In this document: positions 50,900 through 59,688 of the stretch, piece by piece
How the letters are laid out: each line of letters begins with the position of its first letter
Position numbering within the stretch: position 1 is the first letter of the stretch
NCBI RefSeq assembly: GCF_038397735.1
Contig: NZ_CP151635.1
Coordinates: 3,534,001 to 3,598,000 of the forward strand
Length of the DNA stretch: 64,000 bases
Reading direction: 5' to 3'
Source: Microbacterium sp. LWH13-1.2
GTDB taxonomy: Bacteria > Actinomycetota > Actinomycetes > Actinomycetales > Microbacteriaceae
The notes under the pieces: generated by a model
What the model saw: only the letters and a program-made list of their open reading frames with translations
Told to the model about the DNA's origin: nothing
The model's database searches: none
Translations under genes and position numbers: made by a program

Positions 50900-52758
50900 G
50901 CGCGCGCCTTCTTGGCCTTGCGGGGCGCTCCGGCGCGCGAACCTCGTCCATACACGAGATACATGGTGACACCCATGATGATCATGAGCAGCACTGTATA
51001 GACGAACGTGATCGGCATCGCGTCGAGATTGTTCTCGCCGCGCGTGCTCTCTTGAATCGCGACACCGAGCGGCTTGAACAGCGGGTGGTAGAGGAAGATC
51101 GCCGCGTCGTAGTCGTCGAGCAGGCTGTTGAAGTTCAGCGCGGTGATCGCCGCAGCGGTCGGCAGCACGAGCGGAACCAGCACCTTGCGGAACGTCGTCA
51201 GCGACTTCGCCCCGAGGATGCGCGAGGCGTCTTCGAGCGAATCGGGCACCGACGCGAACCCGGCCTTGAGCAGGCGCAGCGTGAACGGGATCTTCACGCA
51301 GATGTAGGCGATGAGCAGCAGGATCGGTGTGCCGGTGAGCACGAGGCCGCCCACGATCGCCCGCGGCTCGTCGAACGCGGTCACGAGGGCGAGCGCGATC
51401 AGCACGATGGGCAGGATCCACGGGATGTGCAACACGTACTCGATCGCGGTGGTCAGCAGGTTGCGGTGCTTCTGCAGCATCCGGGCCACGAACAGCAGAC
51501 CGCCGACCACAACGATCGAGGCCACGGCGCTGTAGACGACGCTGACGATGAACGGGCGGATCGCCTCGGCGCTCGAGAACACGGTGATGTAGTTGTCGAG
51601 CGTGAGGCTGTCGAGGGTGATCGACCCGGCGAGGATGCTGCGCGCATCGACGAACGAGAAGATCACGATCAGCACGACGGGGATCAGGTAGATCACCCAC
51701 AGCAGGTAGGCGATGACGTGCACGACGACGTTCGCGAACGGGTTGCGGATCTTCTGCTTCTGAATAGGCGTCGCCACCTTCGCGACCGAGAAGTACACGC
51801 CCGATTTCTCGAAGCGGTTCATGATCGCGAGCAGGATGATCGTCGCGATGCCGAGCACGATCGCCAGCAGAGCCGCGATGTCACGCGTGATCGGGCTGCG
51901 CGAGAGATCGATGATCAGCGGCGCGACGGTCTGGAAGTCGGGTCCGCCGAGCACGAGCGGAGCGGTCAGCGCCCCGAGCCCGATCAGGAAGGTGAGCACC
52001 GTGACGGCAAAGAGCATCGGCTTCATGACCGGCAGCACGATGCGGAGCAGGATCGTCCAGGTCGACGCGCCCATCAGCTTCGCCGCCTCGATCGACGCGT
52101 AGTCGACCTTGCCGAGCGATGACGAGAGGAACAGCATGTGGTTCGTCGTGGTCGCGAAGGTCATCACGAAGACGACGGCGAAGTACCCCGAGAACCAGTC
52201 GCGATCCATGTCGGGCCACCAGTTGACCATCATGTTCGTGAAGAATCCGAACCGGCCGTAGATGAAGTTGTATCCGGCGGCCAGCACGATGCCGCCGTAG
52301 ATCAGGGTCGTGGCATAGCCGAGCCAGAGGATTTTGGCCCCGCGCACCTGGAAGTACTTCGTCACCAGCACGATGAACACACCGACCACGTTGACCGTGA
52401 TCGACAGGGTGACGGCGAGCAGGAAGCTGTTGCCGAGTGTCTTCAGCGCGCGCTCGCTGCCGAACAGCTTCTCGACGGCGCGGATGCTGAACTGGCCGTC
52501 GGGGAAGAACGTGACGCCGAGCAGGGCGGCGTTCGGCAGCACGAGGAAGGCGGCTGCGAACCAGATCACGATGATGCCCGTGATCCAGGCGAGCGGCGAG
52601 CGCAGCATCGCCTTCACGTTGCCGGGCTTTCCTCGTTTGCGGGGCCGCGGTCCCGGCGTCTGACCCTCGACGACCGCGTGGGTCGCCAAGGAGCCGGCTT
52701 CTCCGGTCACGGCCGCTGACGGCGGGACCGCGGGGTTCTGGGGAGTCTGATCCGACAT
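50896..52758 (-). CDS. ABC transporter permease, two permease domains fused (iron/FbpB or phosphonate type)
   Basis: 620 residues. Two BPD_transp_1 domains in tandem, each about 6 helices: the first with MGASTWTILLRIVLPVMKPM (EAA loop) and the second with LGAKSLTTFRKVLVPLVLPT. Fused permeases occur in Fe3+ (FbpB/AfuB), thiamine and 2-aminoethylphosphonate transporters. A Pro/Arg-rich cytoplasmic N-terminus (GPRPRKRGKPGNVK) precedes the first helix. Gap of 1 nt to the ATPase gene. Confidence 0.93.
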   Translation of the reverse strand: MSDQTPQNPAVPPSAAVTGEAGSLATHAVVEGQTPGPRPRKRGKPGNVKAMLRSPLAWITGIIVIWFAAAFLVLPNAALLGVTFFPDGQFSIRAVEKLFGSERALKTLGNSFLLAVTLSITVNVVGVFIVLVTKYFQVRGAKILWLGYATTLIYGGIVLAAGYNFIYGRFGFFTNMMVNWWPDMDRDWFSGYFAVVFVMTFATTTNHMLFLSSSLGKVDYASIEAAKLMGASTWTILLRIVLPVMKPMLFAVTVLTFLIGLGALTAPLVLGGPDFQTVAPLIIDLSRSPITRDIAALLAIVLGIATIILLAIMNRFEKSGVYFSVAKVATPIQKQKIRNPFANVVVHVIAYLLWVIYLIPVVLIVIFSFVDARSILAGSITLDSLTLDNYITVFSSAEAIRPFIVSVVYSAVASIVVVGGLLFVARMLQKHRNLLTTAIEYVLHIPWILPIVLIALALVTAFDEPRAIVGGLVLTGTPILLLIAYICVKIPFTLRLLKAGFASVPDSLEDASRILGAKSLTTFRKVLVPLVLPTAAAITALNFNSLLDDYDAAIFLYHPLFKPLGVAIQESTRGENNLDAMPITFVYTVLLMIIMGVTMYLVYGRGSRAGAPRKAKKARA

Positions 52759-52759
52759 G

Positions 52760-53776
52760 TCACGCCGCCGGGTACTGCAGGATCCAGCGCGGGTCGACGT
52801 CGACGCGCACCGCATCGCCCGGGTTCCACTGGCGGGCGCTCGCCGCAGCCGGAACGCTGACGCGCAGCGCAGCATCCTCGGCTCTCACCGTGTAGACGCT
52901 GTGGCTGCCGTGGTAGGTGCGGTCGACGATGGTGCCGTCGAGCGAGGCGGATGCTGTCGAAGCCTCGCCGGCCTCGGCGAGGTGCAGCTTCTCGGGCCGC
53001 ACGTAGCTCTCTGCCGTGGCATCCAGCCCGCCGCCGAGGCTCGTGATCTGCGCGGCGCTCAGGCGGTTGTTCTCGCCGATGAACCGGCAGACGAACGGCG
53101 TCGCACTGCGGTCGTAGATCTCCTCGGGAGTGCCGACCTGCTGCAGCGTGCCTGCGTCGAGCACGGCGATGCGATCGCTGAGGGTGAGGGCCTCTTCTTG
53201 ATCGTGGGTGACGTAGACCGTGGTCACGCCCACCTCGTGCTGCAGGTCTTTCAGCTGCTCGCGCAGCTGCACCCGCAGCTTGGCGTCGAGGTTCGACAGC
53301 GGCTCGTCGAGCAGCAGGATGCTGGGGGTCAGCGCGAGAGCGCGGGCGATGGCCACGCGCTGCTGCTGCCCACCCGAGAGCTCCGACACGTTCTTCTCGA
53401 GCTGCGACTGCGCGAGTCCGGTGCGCTCGGCGATCTCATCGACGCGGCGGCGCTGCTCGGCCTTCGACGTCTTCTGGATCGAGAGGCCGAAGGCGATGTT
53501 CTCGCGCACGTTCATGCTCGGGAACAGCGCGTAGTTCTGGAACACCATGCCCACGCCGCGCTTCTCGCTCGGCACGCGCGTGACATCGCGCCCGCCGATC
53601 AGGATGCGTCCGCCGGTGGGCTCGACGAACCCGGCGAGTGTGCGGAGGGCCGTGGTCTTGCCGCATCCGGACGGACCCAGGAGGGTGAAGAACTCACCCT
53701 CCCGGATCTCCAGATCGAGGTGCGAGACCGCGCGGTGATCGCCGAACGCGACCTCGACGTCTTCGAAACGGATCAT
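52760..53776 (-). CDS. ABC transporter ATP-binding protein with TOBE domain
   Basis: 338 residues. Walker A LLGPSGCGKTTALRTL, Q-loop VFQNYALFP, signature LSGGQQQRVAIARAL, Walker B ILLLDEPLSNLD, switch VTHDQEEALTLSD. The last 90 residues are a TOBE domain, often sensing ligand. FbpC/PotA-like. It energises the fused permease next to it. Confidence 0.95.
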   Translation of the reverse strand: MIRFEDVEVAFGDHRAVSHLDLEIREGEFFTLLGPSGCGKTTALRTLAGFVEPTGGRILIGGRDVTRVPSEKRGVGMVFQNYALFPSMNVRENIAFGLSIQKTSKAEQRRRVDEIAERTGLAQSQLEKNVSELSGGQQQRVAIARALALTPSILLLDEPLSNLDAKLRVQLREQLKDLQHEVGVTTVYVTHDQEEALTLSDRIAVLDAGTLQQVGTPEEIYDRSATPFVCRFIGENNRLSAAQITSLGGGLDATAESYVRPEKLHLAEAGEASTASASLDGTIVDRTYHGSHSVYTVRAEDAALRVSVPAAASARQWNPGDAVRVDVDPRWILQYPAA

Positions 53777-53817
53777 GCTGTCTTTCCGGCTGGTTGGTGA
53801 AGAGGGGTTCGGTTCGA

Positions 53818-54897
53818 TCAGCCGATGTACTCGAGCGTGACCTTCTCGACCCACGCGCCGAGGTTCTCGCTCACGAAGCCGAAGTCGATGTCCTGACGGT
53901 CGAGGGTGCCCATGAGCTCGACGACCTCGGGGTTGGCCTGCTCGACCGCGCCCTCGTTGACGGGCATCGAGTTGAACTCGGCCGCGAAGTCGCCCTGCAC
54001 CTCGGCGCTGCCGAACCAGTCGATGAACTCCTGCGCCTTGGCCTCGTTGCCGGTGCCGTTGATCTGCGCGATCTGCTCGGTGACATACGGCACGCCGTAG
54101 TCCGGAACGATCATGCCGGTCTTGGTGCCGTACTCCTCGTCACGCGCGGAGATGCCGCTCGAGGGCAGCACGCCGTAGTCGACCTCGTCACGCGTGATGC
54201 GGGCGTAGAGATCGGTGCCTTGAACCGCCGGCGAGCCGTTCGCGTAGTACGACTCCACGAGCTCCCAGCCCTCGTCGCTGACGCCGAGGTCGCCGTCCTC
54301 ATCGAGATGACGCGACAGCATGCTGGCGAGCATGAGCTGCGGGGTGGCCTCGCCGAGCGCCGGGTTGACCTCGTAGCGACCGGCGTACTTCTCGTCGGTC
54401 CAGAGCTCCTCCTCGTCGGAGGGGGCGTCGGTGATGGTGTTCTCGTCGTAGACCGTGACGATGGCCTGCTCGACGAGCGGCCAGAACGCGCCGTCGGCCG
54501 GGTCGCCCGCGTCGGCGGGAACCTCTCCGCTCCACTCGGGCTCGTAGGCGGTGATCGCCTCTTCGGCCTTGAGCTGCTCGAAGAACATGTTGTTCAGACC
54601 GAACACGACATCGCCGACGGGGTTGTTCTTCTCGGCGATGATGCGGTTGGTGAGGTCGGCTCCGCCGAGGCCCACGATCTCGATGTCGATACCGGCCTCC
54701 GCGGCCTGCTCGGTGATCCACTCGCCACGACCGTCGCTGTTCGAGTTCGTGTACACGATGAGGGTCGCATCGGAGCCGCCGTCGCTCGAGCCGCCGTCGC
54801 CGCCGTCGGTGCTGCCGCCCGCGCATCCGGTCAGGGTCACGGCCGCCACGGCCGCGATTCCCAGGAGAGTCCAGCGCTTCTTTCGGATGTCGACCAT
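53818..54897 (-). CDS. ABC transporter substrate-binding lipoprotein (family 1)
   Basis: 359 residues from ATG 54897 (AAAGG 5 nt upstream); an upstream ATG at 54915 also exists. Lipobox LTGC, then a Gly/Ser/Asp linker and a family-1 binding-protein fold of the AfuA/FutA/PhnS type (DATLIVYTNSNSDGRGEWIT, VGDVVFGLNNMFFEQLKAEE, IAQINGTGNEAKAQEFIDWF). First gene of the operon with ATPase, fused permease, LacI and a metallophosphoesterase. Substrate may be iron or an organophosphate or phosphonate. Confidence 0.92.
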   Translation of the reverse strand: MVDIRKKRWTLLGIAAVAAVTLTGCAGGSTDGGDGGSSDGGSDATLIVYTNSNSDGRGEWITEQAAEAGIDIEIVGLGGADLTNRIIAEKNNPVGDVVFGLNNMFFEQLKAEEAITAYEPEWSGEVPADAGDPADGAFWPLVEQAIVTVYDENTITDAPSDEEELWTDEKYAGRYEVNPALGEATPQLMLASMLSRHLDEDGDLGVSDEGWELVESYYANGSPAVQGTDLYARITRDEVDYGVLPSSGISARDEEYGTKTGMIVPDYGVPYVTEQIAQINGTGNEAKAQEFIDWFGSAEVQGDFAAEFNSMPVNEGAVEQANPEVVELMGTLDRQDIDFGFVSENLGAWVEKVTLEYIG

Positions 54898-55125
54898 GGT
54901 CGCCTTTCTCGTCATCGAGGTATGTCTGATCTGACTTTACCCCGGTGTTGTGGTTTATGTACAACGATCTGTCTGTTTCTTAGCCGCGTTCGCGCGACCG
55001 CACTCAAGATAGGCGGCGGGGGTGAACGTGAAGCGAGCGCCGGGTGAACGGTGCGGACACTTCGGTCGTCGAGCGCGCGTGGTGGGCGTATCGTCGCGCT
55101 CGGCCGCGAGATGGTCGCTCAGCGG

Positions 55126-55178
55126 GGCCAGTTTCGCACCCGATACGCGTCTCCGGGATGCGGAAGTGGCCCGGCGTG
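55126..55178 (+). repeat. Dispersed intergenic repeat copy
   Basis: Aligns with 18839-18892 (GCCAGTTTCGCACCCGATAC against GCCAGTTCCGCATCGGAAAC; GGATGCGGAAGTGGCCCGGC against GGATGCACAACTGGCCCCGC). Part of a small repeat family in this genome region. Confidence 0.45.
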
Positions 55179-55210
55179 GCCTCCGAGATGCCGAAGTGGC
55201 CCCGCGTGAA
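55151..55210 (+). repeat. 30-bp tandem repeat, two units
   Basis: CTCCGGGATGCGGAAGTGGC at 55151 and CTCCGAGATGCCGAAGTGGC at 55181 are the same unit with two differences, period 30 bp. The second unit runs on into CCCGCGTGA. Confidence 0.55.
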
Positions 55211-55278
55211 CGAAGGCTCTTCGCCTGGCGGTATATCGCTAGGGTGTGACGAAACACCATGACCTGAGGGGGATCACG

Positions 55279-55602
55279 ATGTCAGCTGAAGCGACCACCA
55301 CATTCCATTCGAACGCCGACGCCGCGACCACGGCCGCTGCTGTCCAGAAGGTTCTCGCCGACAACAAGGCGAAGATCCTGGGCCAGGCGCCCGACGGCAC
55401 CACGATCGACTTCCAGACCAAGAAGACGCTGTTCAACTGGGAGCTCCTCGGACGCGCGATCACGACGCCCGCGGCATCAGGTTCTGACGTGCACCTGTCG
55501 CTGAACGTGCACCACAACCGTCCGCCGGCACTCATGGACGGCGTGAAGAACAAGAAGGCCGTCGAGAAGCTCGCGGGGCAGATTCAGGCAGCCATCGGCT
55601 GA
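55279..55602 (+). CDS. Small hypothetical protein
   Basis: 107 residues, ATG 55279 with GAGGGGGA upstream. Sequence TTFHSNADAATTAAAVQKVL, KTLFNWELLGRAITTPAASG, ALMDGVKNKKAVEKLAGQIQ. A small alpha-beta protein without signal peptide; similar short proteins occur in Microbacteriaceae. Function unknown. Confidence 0.7.
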   Translation: MSAEATTTFHSNADAATTAAAVQKVLADNKAKILGQAPDGTTIDFQTKKTLFNWELLGRAITTPAASGSDVHLSLNVHHNRPPALMDGVKNKKAVEKLAGQIQAAIG

Positions 55603-55705
55603 CGGATGGCGTGAGCCGGACCGCCGTTGATGGATGCCGATGTACTGCTTCTCTCCGCGGCGCGTCCGGGCTGGGGAGCGACTGCCGGGTGGGTACGGTC
55701 ATCCC

Positions 55706-56224
55706 GTGCAACTCGGATCCCTCGCAGACGTCATCACCGCCCTCACCGCTATCGGCGCGCTCATCGCAGCGATCCTCGGCGCCAAACATGCCGGCCGGTT
55801 GTTCGCGGTCGAAGCGAGACGCGATGAGAGCACCGCTGCTCGTGAGAGGCAGAGCCAAGCCAGTCAGGTCTTCGCGTGGGTGGCTTCGCGCATCGTCGAC
55901 GATGAAGCGAAGGCGTACGGCGCTGTGGTCGTGAACTCGTCCGAGCAGGCGATCTACGACGTGACGGTGCGAGTGACCGGTGCCAGTGGCGCCGAGCGAC
56001 GCCCGATCGAGCTGACGATCTTGCCGCCGGGCGCGTACTACCTCGAGGAGAGCGCCGAGGCATACGCCTGGGAGTTCGCGTCGCGACTCCGCTCTTTCGA
56101 CGAGGAGATCCGACCCGTCACCAAGTCGAAGAAGCGCACGATCGCCGGAATGCGGTTCCGTGACAGTTCCAACCTCACCTGGACGCGCGACGAGACCGGC
56201 ATCCTTGTATCGGGCGCTAGTTGA
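55706..56224 (+). CDS. Small membrane-anchored hypothetical protein
   Basis: 172 residues from GTG 55706; a TACGGT box lies 6 nt upstream (leaderless type). One N-terminal helix (ADVITALTAIGALIAAILG), then a basic helix (RRDESTAARERQSQASQV) and a beta-rich C-terminal domain (AYGAVVVNSSEQAIYDVTVR; IELTILPPGAYYLE). The beta part, with an N-S-S-E-QAIYDV pattern, resembles small Ig-like domains seen in phage-related or island proteins. Family not recognised. Confidence 0.6.
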   Translation: MQLGSLADVITALTAIGALIAAILGAKHAGRLFAVEARRDESTAARERQSQASQVFAWVASRIVDDEAKAYGAVVVNSSEQAIYDVTVRVTGASGAERRPIELTILPPGAYYLEESAEAYAWEFASRLRSFDEEIRPVTKSKKRTIAGMRFRDSSNLTWTRDETGILVSGAS

Positions 56225-56295
56225 TGGCGCCCGCGGCCAGGTTGCACCTGCGCGCAATCCCCACGCTGTCGTCGGGGACTGTCATGATTGACGCC

Positions 56296-56976
56296 ATGAC
56301 CACCTCGATGCTCGACAGGGCGATCTACTCCTACTCGGACGTCGATCGCCTCGTTGGCCTGCATGGCGGCACTGCCCGGCGCTGGCTAGACGGGTATTCG
56401 AGGGCAGGCAAGTTCTACGAGCCGATCCTTCGCGAAGCCTCGACGGGAACCGAAGTCGTCACCTGGGGCGAGATGGTCGAAGCTCGTCTCCTTGCCGAGT
56501 TCCGAAGCCGCGACGTCACCGTTCAGAAACTGCGTCCGGCGATCGAGCAGCTTCGCGAGAAATTCGGACGGTACCCACTCGCGCTCGCACGGCCATTCCT
56601 GGAGGTAGAAGGGCGAGAGCTCGTGCAGGTCGTCCAAGAAGAGGTCGGGCTCGACCGGTCCCTTCAACTCGTCGTCGTACGCAACGGTCAGAGCATGCTC
56701 ACGGCGGCGACCGAACGGTTCAGCGATTCAGTGCAGTATGTGGATGGCGCCGCTGGCCGCATCCAGCCCGATCCGCGCACTCCGTTCGTGGTTATGGATC
56801 CCGCGCGCACTTTCGGCCAGCCTGCGGTGCGCAACGTGCGTACCGAAATCCTCGCCGGCGACTACAAAGCGGGCAGCTCGCGTGATGAGCTCGCCGACCT
56901 CTACGAGCTGACCCTCGACCAGGTCGACGAAGCCTTGCGATTCGAGCTGATCGTCAGCAGCGACCGAGCCGCGTGA
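56296..56976 (+). CDS. VapB45-like antitoxin (MerR-like HTH, DUF433)
   Basis: 226 residues from ATG 56296, where CATGAT lies 7 nt upstream; ATG 56284 is the alternative. N-terminal HTH (YSYSDVDRLVGLHGGTARRW), middle helical region (RSRDVTVQKLRPAIEQLREK), and a C-terminal DUF433 domain (AGDYKAGSSRDELADLYELT) typical of antitoxins. The following toxin gene overlaps its stop. The pair should be a type II TA module. Confidence 0.85.
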   Translation: MTTSMLDRAIYSYSDVDRLVGLHGGTARRWLDGYSRAGKFYEPILREASTGTEVVTWGEMVEARLLAEFRSRDVTVQKLRPAIEQLREKFGRYPLALARPFLEVEGRELVQVVQEEVGLDRSLQLVVVRNGQSMLTAATERFSDSVQYVDGAAGRIQPDPRTPFVVMDPARTFGQPAVRNVRTEILAGDYKAGSSRDELADLYELTLDQVDEALRFELIVSSDRAA

Positions 56977-57392
56977 TGACTCCGTTCTCGCCGGTGTACT
57001 TCGCGGACGAGAACACGCTGGGCCTGGCGAAGGTGCTTCGACACTCCGGGCGCAGTGACTTCCTGTCTCCGGGGCATCCGGATCTGCCCGAGGTACCTCT
57101 CGGTGCTCTCGATCTCGAGTGGATGCCGATCATCGGGGCACGAGGCTTTGTCGTCGTCACGCGCGACCGACGCATCCGTACTCGCCCCGCCGAGCTCGCC
57201 GCCTATCGCGAGCACGGAATCCGGTCGGTGTGGATCGGCGCCAAGAGGGACATGCGACCGGACGAGCAGGCCGCTCTGTTCCTGCGTCACGAGGAGCGGA
57301 TCGTGAGAGAGATCATCAAACGAGGCGCCGGACCGTGGGCGCTCTCGTTGAACGTTACGGGACCACGTCCGATGCGCCTCGGCGAGGCCTGA
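56976..57392 (+). CDS. VapC45-like PIN-domain toxin
   Basis: 138 residues from ATG 56976 (TGATG overlap with the antitoxin stop; GTG 56973 is also possible). PIN-like start VYFADENTLGLAKVLRHSGR with the first acidic residues, then FVVVTRDRRIRTRPAELAAY with the second acidic cluster. The PIN-like VapC45 group cuts RNA. The antitoxin lies just upstream; together they form a vapBC45-type module. A hairpin overlaps the toxin stop. Confidence 0.82.
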   Translation: MTPFSPVYFADENTLGLAKVLRHSGRSDFLSPGHPDLPEVPLGALDLEWMPIIGARGFVVVTRDRRIRTRPAELAAYREHGIRSVWIGAKRDMRPDEQAALFLRHEERIVREIIKRGAGPWALSLNVTGPRPMRLGEA

Positions 57393-57410
57393 TCCACCTG
57401 GGTGGATCAG
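57389..57410. terminator. Palindromic hairpin at the end of the toxin gene
   Basis: CTGATCCACC-TG-GGTGGATCAG is a 10-bp perfect stem with a 2-nt centre, beginning at the toxin stop. It lies between convergent genes (toxin, SulP), with no T-tract, so a terminator role is tentative. Confidence 0.45.
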
Positions 57411-57442
57411 CGGACTGCGATCTCCTTGCGGAAATCGAGGGC

Positions 57443-58945
57443 CTACTCGAACCCGCCGGTCAGCCGTCCCCGCATCCGCTGACTGCTCTCGTTCATCCCG
57501 ATGATCTCGACGCTCTTCCCTAGCGCCGTGTACTTCGTCTCGATCGCATCGAGCGCGGCGACGGTCGATGCATCCCAGATGTGTGACCCCGTCAGATCGA
57601 CAACGACAGAATCCGGATCCTTCGAGTACGAGAACAGCGTCGTCAGGTCGTTGCTGGATGCGAAGAACAGCTCTCCGTTCACGACATACGTGACGGAATC
57701 CCCGGCAGCAGAGACAGTCCGAGACACCGACACGAAGTGCGCGACCCTGCGCACGAACAGCACCGACGCGACCAGGACCCCACCGACAACCCCCACAGCG
57801 AGATTGTGGGTGACCAAGACCAGAAGAACGGTAGAAACCATCACGAACGTCTCGCTCTTCGGCATCCGCTTGAGGGTCGACGGCTTGACGCTGTGCCAGT
57901 CGAAGGCTCCGATCGCGACCATGATCATCACGGCGACGAGGGCCGCCATGGGGATCGTGCTGACGAAGTCTCCGAACACGACGACCAGCAGGAACAGGAA
58001 GATGCCGGCGCAGAACGTCGAGATGCGCGTGCGGGCGCCTGAGGCTTTGACGCCGATCATGGTCTGGCCGATGACGGCGCATCCGCCCATGCCGCCGAAG
58101 GTTCCGGAGAGGATGTTCGCCACGCCCTGAGCCCACGACTCCCGGGTCTTGTTCGAGTGGGTGTCGGTGATCTCATCGACGAGCTTCGCGGTGAGCAGCG
58201 ACTCCATGAGCCCGACCAGCGCGACCCCGAGCGCGAACGGCGCGATGATCGTGAACGTCTCCCACGTCAGCGGCACGTTCGGGATGAACAGCTCGGGCAG
58301 GCTCTTGGGCAGCTCGCCCTGATCGCCGACCGTCGGCACGGCGATCGCGAACGTCAGCACCACAGCCGTCACGATGACCACCGACACGAGCGGCGCCGGC
58401 ACGACCTTCGTGATCTTCGGCATCACGATCATGACGACGATTCCCAGCGCGACCAGCGGATACACCATCCACGGCTTATCGATCAGCTGCGGGAACTGCG
58501 AGCTGAACACGAAGATCGCCAGCGCGTTCACGAACCCGACCATGACGCTGCGCGGAATGAACCGCATCAGCTTCGCGACACCCAGCACCCCGAGGATCAC
58601 CTGGAAGACACCCGCGAGGATCACCGTCGCGATGAAGTAGTCCATCCCATACGTCGGCGCGACCGGTGCGATCACGAGCGCGACGGCTCCGGTCGCCGCG
58701 GTCACCATCGCCGGACGCCCACCGAGGAACGCGATCGACACCGCCATGATGAACGACGAGAACAGCCCCACCTTCGGGTCGACGCCCGCGATCACCGAGA
58801 ATGCGATCGCCTCGGGAATCAGCGCGAGCCCCACGACCAGACCCGCGAGCACCTCGCGCGTCAGCATCCGCGGACTCTTCAGCGCCTGAAGGACGGTGGG
58901 ATTCGCCCGATAGCGGGCACGATCGTCGACCGTGGGTGCAGACAT
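57443..58945 (-). CDS. SulP-family inorganic anion transporter (sulfate/bicarbonate type) with STAS domain
   Basis: 500 residues. About 11-12 helices; the SulP motifs are AGLVVGLALIPEAIAFSVIA and VGLFSSFIMAVSIAFLGGRP near the start, and NILSGTFGGMGGCAVIGQTM in the middle. The C-terminal STAS domain (VNGELFFASSNDLTTLFSYS; VVDLTGSHIWDASTVAALDA) is present. Anion selectivity (sulfate, bicarbonate, other) is not fixed by sequence. Single gene with a 158-bp upstream gap. Confidence 0.94.
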   Translation of the reverse strand: MSAPTVDDRARYRANPTVLQALKSPRMLTREVLAGLVVGLALIPEAIAFSVIAGVDPKVGLFSSFIMAVSIAFLGGRPAMVTAATGAVALVIAPVAPTYGMDYFIATVILAGVFQVILGVLGVAKLMRFIPRSVMVGFVNALAIFVFSSQFPQLIDKPWMVYPLVALGIVVMIVMPKITKVVPAPLVSVVIVTAVVLTFAIAVPTVGDQGELPKSLPELFIPNVPLTWETFTIIAPFALGVALVGLMESLLTAKLVDEITDTHSNKTRESWAQGVANILSGTFGGMGGCAVIGQTMIGVKASGARTRISTFCAGIFLFLLVVVFGDFVSTIPMAALVAVMIMVAIGAFDWHSVKPSTLKRMPKSETFVMVSTVLLVLVTHNLAVGVVGGVLVASVLFVRRVAHFVSVSRTVSAAGDSVTYVVNGELFFASSNDLTTLFSYSKDPDSVVVDLTGSHIWDASTVAALDAIETKYTALGKSVEIIGMNESSQRMRGRLTGGFE

Positions 58946-59103
58946 GGGGATGCTCCAGAGAAGGTGCCCGGGGATGGGGCAGAACAGTTAAGGGTACGGC
59001 GGATGCTGGGGGCTGCCGTTCGTGTCGCTCGTGAGCGGCAGCGGGGAGGCCGCTCGGACGTCTTCCGGGCGCTCGTCCTTCCGGCTCAGCCGCCGATGCG
59101 CGC

Positions 59104-59412
59104 TCAGGACTCCGGGGCGTAGTCAGCGAACCCGCCGACGACGTGGAACCTCGGCCCGAGCTCTGCCTGGATCGCCTCGACGAGAGCGTTCCCTTCCTCT
59201 ACCCAGCGGCGCCCGATCTCGGGGTGGGGCCAGCGGATCGTCTTCTGAGGGTTGAGCGTGAACTTCCACTCGTCGTTCCATGCGCGGATACGTGTCTGAA
59301 GGTCTCTCGACAGACGAGCAGAGAATATGCCTACGACCCGTTGCGAGCTCGCCCATTCCGGCATGATGACGAGCTCTACGGGGCCCTCGCCGGGTGCAGG
59401 TGTCGACAGCAT
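59104..59412 (-). CDS. Hypothetical protein
   Basis: About 102 residues from ATG 59412 (MLSTPAPGEGPVELVIMPEW), preceded by a G-run; an extended form from 59595 would add a hydrophobic N-terminal helix (TLRITLPLVLTAIGVVV). Core: RDLQTRIRAWNDEWKFTLNP, IGRRWVEEGNALVEAIQAEL, FHVVGGFADYAPES. Start choice uncertain and function unknown. Confidence 0.6.
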   Translation of the reverse strand: MLSTPAPGEGPVELVIMPEWASSQRVVGIFSARLSRDLQTRIRAWNDEWKFTLNPQKTIRWPHPEIGRRWVEEGNALVEAIQAELGPRFHVVGGFADYAPES

Positions 59413-59688
59413 CCCCCCAGTCCATTGGGCTGCGCCCTGATCGTCAAGCGCTCGCGTCCGGCATGGACAGAACAGGTTTGGGCGAGTGCCGGTCCTAGTG
59501 CGCACGACGACGCCGATCGCTGTCAACACGAGCGGGAGCGTTATGCGCAGTGTTCTTCGAAAAAAGTAGACAGTAAAGACACCGAGTGGCATCAAACGCT
59601 ATGCACGCTGCTCCCAGATTTTGCGCGCACCCTGTCTCGGGCGGATACTCATCCCATCCGCGCCGACCGTCTCGGCCGGGGAATCGAC

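Larger units (their letters stand above)
54898..55278. other. Intergenic region with dispersed and tandem repeats
   Basis: About 380 bp between the binding-protein start and the gene at 55279. It contains the ABC operon promoter near 54920-54960 (AT-rich, TTGTACATAAACCAC on the minus strand), a dispersed repeat copy (55126-55178) and a tandem repeat (55151-55210). Open frames there are not convincing. Confidence 0.5.
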
